Below, piece after piece: positions 32,519 through 35,560 of a stretch of DNA of 35,560 nucleotides. The stretch's first letter is position 1. The number at the start of each line of letters is the position of its first letter. The notes under the pieces were generated by a model. That model saw nothing but the letters and a program-made list of their open reading frames with translations. It did not search any database and was not told where the DNA came from. The position numbers and the translations under genes were made by a program. This stretch comes from Marinitoga hydrogenitolerans DSM 16785 (lineage in GTDB: Bacteria; Thermotogota; Thermotogae; Petrotogales; Petrotogaceae): NCBI RefSeq assembly GCF_900129175.1, contig NZ_FQUI01000023.1, positions 1 through 35,560 on the forward strand, given 5' to 3'.

Positions 32519-33554
32519 AAGAAATATATATAATATTATCCCTATACCTTATGAACACCACTCAACAATTTTCGACATTGATTACAAAAAATTAAAAAAG
32601 TTAGGTTTTACCACAATATTGTTTGATTATGATTTCACCTTAGCTCCCTGGAAACAACAAATTGATGATAAAACTTTATCTCTTTTTAATAAACTTTATG
32701 AAATGGGATTTAAAATAGCTGTTGTCTCAAACGGTCCGGAAAAGAGAATTAAAAATGTTAAAGAAAAAACAAAAGGTAGAGTTAAAGTATATTGGAAAAT
32801 GAGAAAACCTTTTTCAAAAAAATTAAAAAAAGTTTTGACTGATTTAAACTCAAAACCTCAAGAAACTATATTAATTGGTGATTTATTTTTTACAGATATT
32901 TTCGTTGGCAACAGAACTGGATTATATACCATATTGGTTAATCCTTATACATTTGAAATTGATTCCACATATAAAAAAATATCTGCATTTATATCGAAAG
33001 TCTTGTATTTTATATTTTTTTATACTCTTGGGTGGCTATTTAGAGTAATGGATTTAGCAGTACCAAATGAATTTGTTAAATCAGTTTTTGATATTGATTA
33101 TAATAAATTAAAAAATAAAAATTATGAATTATTAATTTTTGATTTTGATAACACATTAACTACATGGCGCTCAGAAAAATTACCCGAAGATGTTCTAAAC
33201 TTATTTGAAAAATTATCAAAAGATTTTAAGATCTTAATAGCCTCAAATGGCAAAGATCACCGATTTAACAGCATTAGAGAAATTTTAAATAAATATAATA
33301 TAAATGTCATGGGATATTCATTAAAGCCTTTTCCTTTCAGAATAAAAAAGAAAATTCAGGAATTAAACATAAAACCAACACATGCAGTATTAATAGGCGA
33401 TCAACTTTTTACAGATATTATAGCAGGTAACAAATCTGGATTTTATACCATAAAAGTAGAACCATTATCTTCTAAAGAAAGGATTATCACTAAAATTTTA
33501 CGCTTTTTTGAAAAAATAAGCATAAAAACCATGCGCGAAAAGCCTAAATTCTAA
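32493..33554 (+). CDS. Tandem YqeG-type HAD phosphatase (two complete HAD domains)
   Basis: A 353-residue protein with two copies of a YqeG-like HAD-IIIA phosphatase domain, which normally occurs singly in about 170 residues. Domain 1 (about 28-155): FDYDFTLAPW with Asp45/Asp47, VVSNG, and ILIGDLFFTDIFVGNRTG. Domain 2 (about 198-325): FDFDNTLTTW with Asp217/Asp219, IASNG, and VLIGDQLFTDIIAGNKSG. Both keep all HAD motifs, so both may be active. A hydrophobic stretch (about 166-186) joins them. The start is TTG at 32493 with GGAGG nine bases before, inside the DUF4911 gene. The substrate is unknown; lipid phosphates are possible, given PGP-phosphatase relatives of this family. Confidence 0.87.
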   Translation: MNPTTEKSKRNIYNIIPIPYEHHSTIFDIDYKKLKKLGFTTILFDYDFTLAPWKQQIDDKTLSLFNKLYEMGFKIAVVSNGPEKRIKNVKEKTKGRVKVYWKMRKPFSKKLKKVLTDLNSKPQETILIGDLFFTDIFVGNRTGLYTILVNPYTFEIDSTYKKISAFISKVLYFIFFYTLGWLFRVMDLAVPNEFVKSVFDIDYNKLKNKNYELLIFDFDNTLTTWRSEKLPEDVLNLFEKLSKDFKILIASNGKDHRFNSIREILNKYNINVMGYSLKPFPFRIKKKIQELNIKPTHAVLIGDQLFTDIIAGNKSGFYTIKVEPLSSKERIITKILRFFEKISIKTMREKPKF

Positions 33555-33582
33555 TAATTAATTTTTAAACTGGGGGGGTATT

Positions 33583-34041
33583 ATGAGTTTTGATGAAGAA
33601 ATATATGGAAATGAAGTGAAAAGCGTAACAAAATATTTATGGTTTAATACAAAAAAAAAGATTGAAATAATTCACTTAACAAATGAAGTTAGAGATTTTG
33701 TTAAGGAATCAAATATTATTGACGGGTATGTCATGGTATCCGCAATGCATTTAACGGCATCAATATATATTAATGATTGCGAAAGCGGTCTAATAGAGGA
33801 TATTAAAGAATGGTTAGAAAAATTGGCTCCTCAAAATTATCCATACAAACATCATAGAACCGGCGAAATAAACGGACATGCTCATTTAAAAAATTTAATA
33901 ATGCATCATCAAATAATTGTTCCTATAACCGATGGAGATCTTGATTTAGGACCATGGCAGGAAATTTTTTATGCCGAATTTGACGGTCAAAGACGAAAAA
34001 GAGTTATTTTGAAAGCATTTGGTATAACTGGTAAAAGGTGA
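33583..34041 (+). CDS. YjbQ/UPF0047-family protein (second copy)
   Basis: 152 residues, with an N-terminal extension of about 15 compared with the copy at 18197-18595. Conserved blocks: [16 protein letters not shown], with the His and Asn, where the first copy has [30 protein letters not shown]; and [19 protein letters not shown]. The two copies are clearly from different subfamilies rather than a recent duplication. A run of seven G serves as Shine-Dalgarno. It is followed by the GH1-like gene after five bases. The biochemical role is not settled for the family. Confidence 0.88.
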   Translation: MSFDEEIYGNEVKSVTKYLWFNTKKKIEIIHLTNEVRDFVKESNIIDGYVMVSAMHLTASIYINDCESGLIEDIKEWLEKLAPQNYPYKHHRTGEINGHAHLKNLIMHHQIIVPITDGDLDLGPWQEIFYAEFDGQRRKRVILKAFGITGKR

Positions 34042-34046
34042 TAGAG

Positions 34047-35174
34047 ATGGAAAAAAACATATCTTTTCCAAAGGGATTTATGTGGGGAAATACTTTTTCT
34101 TCTTATCAAATTGAAAAAGTAAATAATAAAACTAATTGGGATTTATGGCAAGAAAAAGGTCATATAAAAGATGGTAGTAATTTGTCTATTTTAAATAATA
34201 TTAATATAAATCTGTTTAACGAAATACTTAAAATCTCTAAAGATCTACATTTAAATTCATTATCTTTTTCATTAGAATGGGCGAAAATTATACCTGAAAT
34301 GAATTTTATTAATTATAAAAAATTGGAAAGTTATAAAAATTTTATTCTAAATTTGAAAAAAAGCAATATAGAACCTATAGTTATTTTAAATTACTACACC
34401 TTACCTATATGGTTTGAAGAACGTGGTGGTTTTAATAGAGAAGAAAATCTGAAATTTTTTACTGATTATGTTGATATTATCCTTAATTATATTGGAAATA
34501 TTGTGGATTACTATATAACTTTTTTTGAACCTGGAAAATTTATTAAAAATAGTATTGAAAATATTTATCCCTCAAAGAATATCGAAAAAAAAGATTACAT
34601 CATAAAAAAATTATATGATTTACACAAAGAAACATATGTAATGATAAAAAAGAAAAATAAATTCTCTAAAATATCGTTAGCAAAAAATATAGCATATGAT
34701 GAAATTGATTTTAGAAAATATAATTTACTAAAATATATGGATTTCATTTCTATAAGTTATGATGGTGATTATAATTTTGATTCATCTAAACCTCTTCAAA
34801 AAGATGATATTGGAAAATCCATTAACCCTGATGTTTTATTAGATAGCTTGCTTAAATTAAAACACTTTGATAAACCAATTTTAATATTATCAACAGGAAT
34901 TGCTGACGAAAATGATATATATAGATCTACATTTTTAATAAAAACTTTAACTAATTTACATAAAGCCTTAGAAAAAAAGATTAAAATTCTTGGATTTCAT
35001 CATAAAACAATTTTTGATCTTTTTGAATGGGAATATGGTTTTTCTGCTAAATATGGTCTCTATGAATTCGACTACGAAAATATCAAATTCCATATTAGAT
35101 CCAGTGGAAAAATATATGCTAATATTGTACAAAATAATGGCATTTTATCTTATCTGGAAAAATATACACAATAA
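34047..35174 (+). CDS. GH1-family glycosidase homologue with a degraded active site (pseudoenzyme)
   Basis: 375 residues, shorter than the usual 440-470 of GH1 beta-glycosidases. The fold markers are clear: FPKGFMWGNTFSSYQIE at the N-terminus, NYYTLPIWFEERGGF, and DLFEWEYGFSAKYGLYEFDY near the end. The acid/base motif TFNEP reads TFFEP: Glu161 is kept, but the preceding Asn is Phe. The nucleophile motif TENGIAD reads LSTGIAD, so the nucleophilic Glu is lost. The HF of the substrate-binding HFTLP is YY. It is therefore probably not a hydrolase and may bind sugar. ATG 34047 is preferred, with AAGGTG before it; a GTG at 34038 overlaps the yjbQ stop. Confidence 0.85.
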   Translation: MEKNISFPKGFMWGNTFSSYQIEKVNNKTNWDLWQEKGHIKDGSNLSILNNININLFNEILKISKDLHLNSLSFSLEWAKIIPEMNFINYKKLESYKNFILNLKKSNIEPIVILNYYTLPIWFEERGGFNREENLKFFTDYVDIILNYIGNIVDYYITFFEPGKFIKNSIENIYPSKNIEKKDYIIKKLYDLHKETYVMIKKKNKFSKISLAKNIAYDEIDFRKYNLLKYMDFISISYDGDYNFDSSKPLQKDDIGKSINPDVLLDSLLKLKHFDKPILILSTGIADENDIYRSTFLIKTLTNLHKALEKKIKILGFHHKTIFDLFEWEYGFSAKYGLYEFDYENIKFHIRSSGKIYANIVQNNGILSYLEKYTQ

Positions 35175-35212
35175 AAAACAGCCGTATGTTAATATATATA
35201 CGGCTGTTTTTT
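35173..35212. terminator. Terminator of the exonuclease-to-GH1 operon
   Basis: AAAAAACAGCCGTAT (35173-35187) pairs perfectly with ATACGGCTGTTTTTT (35198-35212). It is symmetrical enough to serve both strands. Confidence 0.9.
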
Positions 35213-35217
35213 ATTTA

Positions 35218-35373
35218 TTATTCAGTTGCTGGCGGTTGAAAAGTTCTTGCTGCCAATTCTCCTAACTTTGACAGCAATCTGGGAAATTTAAGGAAAATAG
35301 AACGGTAGAATGCGGGTTTGAGACGATAAAAGTATGGAAAAATAGGATTAAAAAAAATCGTGTGATGACACAA
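35218..35373 (-). pseudogene. Possible C-terminal remnant of a gene next to the insertion sequence
   Basis: Minus strand reading frame of about 52 codons ending KLGELAARTFQPPATE and a stop at 35220-35218, just before the terminator hairpin. An in-frame stop lies upstream near 35382, and the only start is a TTG near the IS boundary with no Shine-Dalgarno. The segment 35221-35340 is visibly richer in G+C than its surroundings. It may be the tail of a gene cut by the insertion sequence, or not coding at all. I do not recognise the protein. Confidence 0.3.
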
Positions 35374-35398
35374 AATATTTTAACAATAGTGTAATTTT

Positions 35399-35452
35399 CT
35401 TGATTTCATAGTGTTTTTGTGGTATAATATACAGTGACATTATGAAATCAAG
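35399..35452 (+). promoter_or_regulatory. IS 5' region: transposase promoter inside a 12-bp inverted repeat
   Basis: TGGTATAAT (35420-35428) is an extended -10, with expected start near 35435. It is flanked by CTTGATTTCATA (35399-35410) and TATGAAATCAAG (35441-35452), a perfect inverted repeat. The right arm runs into the Shine-Dalgarno AGAGGTG (35451-35457). The left arm is upstream of the native start, so only read-through transcripts could form the hairpin. The left end of the element is not identified. Confidence 0.6.
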
Positions 35453-35463
35453 AGGTGATTTTT

Positions 35464-35560
35464 ATGTTTTTAAGAATTGTTAAAAATAATAAAGGAACAG
35501 AATATTTGAGAATTGTTGAAAATTATAGAGAGAACGGTAAAAACAAACAAAAGGTAATAG
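35464..35560 (+). CDS. Transposase N-terminus (IS1634/IS4-like), cut by the window end
   Basis: The first 32 codons of an open frame: MFLRIVKNNKGTEYLRIVE, then NYRENGKNKQKVI. This opening (a short strand, then a Lys/Asn-rich turn, GTEY, and YRENGK...QKVI) is typical of the N-terminus of IS1634-type DDE transposases of the IS4 superfamily. AGAGGTG precedes the ATG by six bases. The rest, including the catalytic domain and the right end of the element, lies outside the window. Confidence 0.7.
   Translation, partial: MFLRIVKNNKGTEYLRIVENYRENGKNKQKVI

Noticed and set aside
34990-35265. Plus-strand frame overlapping the end of the GH1-like gene
   Set aside because: It is out of frame with the GH1-like gene, runs through the terminator hairpin and has no ribosome-binding site.

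Overview
The window looks like a chromosomal segment of a low-G+C member of the Thermotogota (Thermotogae), most likely of the Marinitoga/Petrotoga side of the phylum. The reasons are: very A+T-rich DNA; a 60-residue ferredoxin with the same cysteine spacing as Thermotoga maritima ferredoxin; a tRNase Z of the Thermotoga type alongside five tRNA genes that all encode their own CCA; a non-lipidated BMP-type binding protein; and an rpsF-ssb-rpsR-rplI cluster. The genus is inference; the phylum is fairly secure.

Layout. (1) 1-1674: a minus-strand tRNA operon (Leu-UAA, fMet, Met), a small two-gene unit for a catalytically degraded ABC ATPase and a 57-residue protein, and a plus-strand tRNA-Leu(GAG). 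(2) 1684-5277, minus: surE-def-fmt, a metal-binding-like small protein and a flippase-like membrane protein, read from one extended -10 promoter with a large dyad upstream. (3) 5391-12349, plus: a multi-pass membrane protein of unknown function, then a BMP-family nucleoside-type ABC importer (binding protein, double ATPase, two permeases), with two RNA stem-loops between the binding protein and the ATPase. (4) 12367-14414, minus: a DUF4097 protein, its zinc-ribbon/HTH DUF2089 partner with a palindrome lying across its promoter, and nicotinamidase. (5) 14495-16915, plus: aminotransferase plus SerA (serine/glycine side of metabolism), then ferredoxin. (6) 17001-18613, plus: minD-minE-yjbQ. (7) 18624-25716, plus: what looks like one long unit of two tandem paralogous cyclic-nucleotide-binding-domain proteins, a GT4 glycosyltransferase, a second flippase-like protein, a second GT4, tRNA-Val and a membrane GT2 glycosyltransferase; it is bounded by terminators and suggests regulated glycolipid or polysaccharide synthesis. 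(8) 25715-30262, minus: rpsF-ssb-rpsR, an attenuator, then rplI-tRNase Z-NfeD-stomatin-membrane protein. (9) 30310-35212, plus: exonuclease, PIN-PhoH ATPase, DUF4911 protein, a tandem-duplicated YqeG-type HAD phosphatase, a second YjbQ and a GH1-like pseudo-glycosidase. (10) 35218-35560: a small G+C-richer remnant and the 5' end of an insertion sequence with a transposase start.

The most interesting items are the paired double-CNBD proteins heading the glycosyltransferase operon (with a tRNA gene inside it), the two-headed YqeG phosphatase, the active-site-dead GH1 homologue, the degraded ABC ATPase, the self-contained palindromic operator at the DUF2089 promoter, and a hairpin at the IS end that could form only in read-through transcripts. 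No CRISPR array, prophage or toxin-antitoxin module was recognised.
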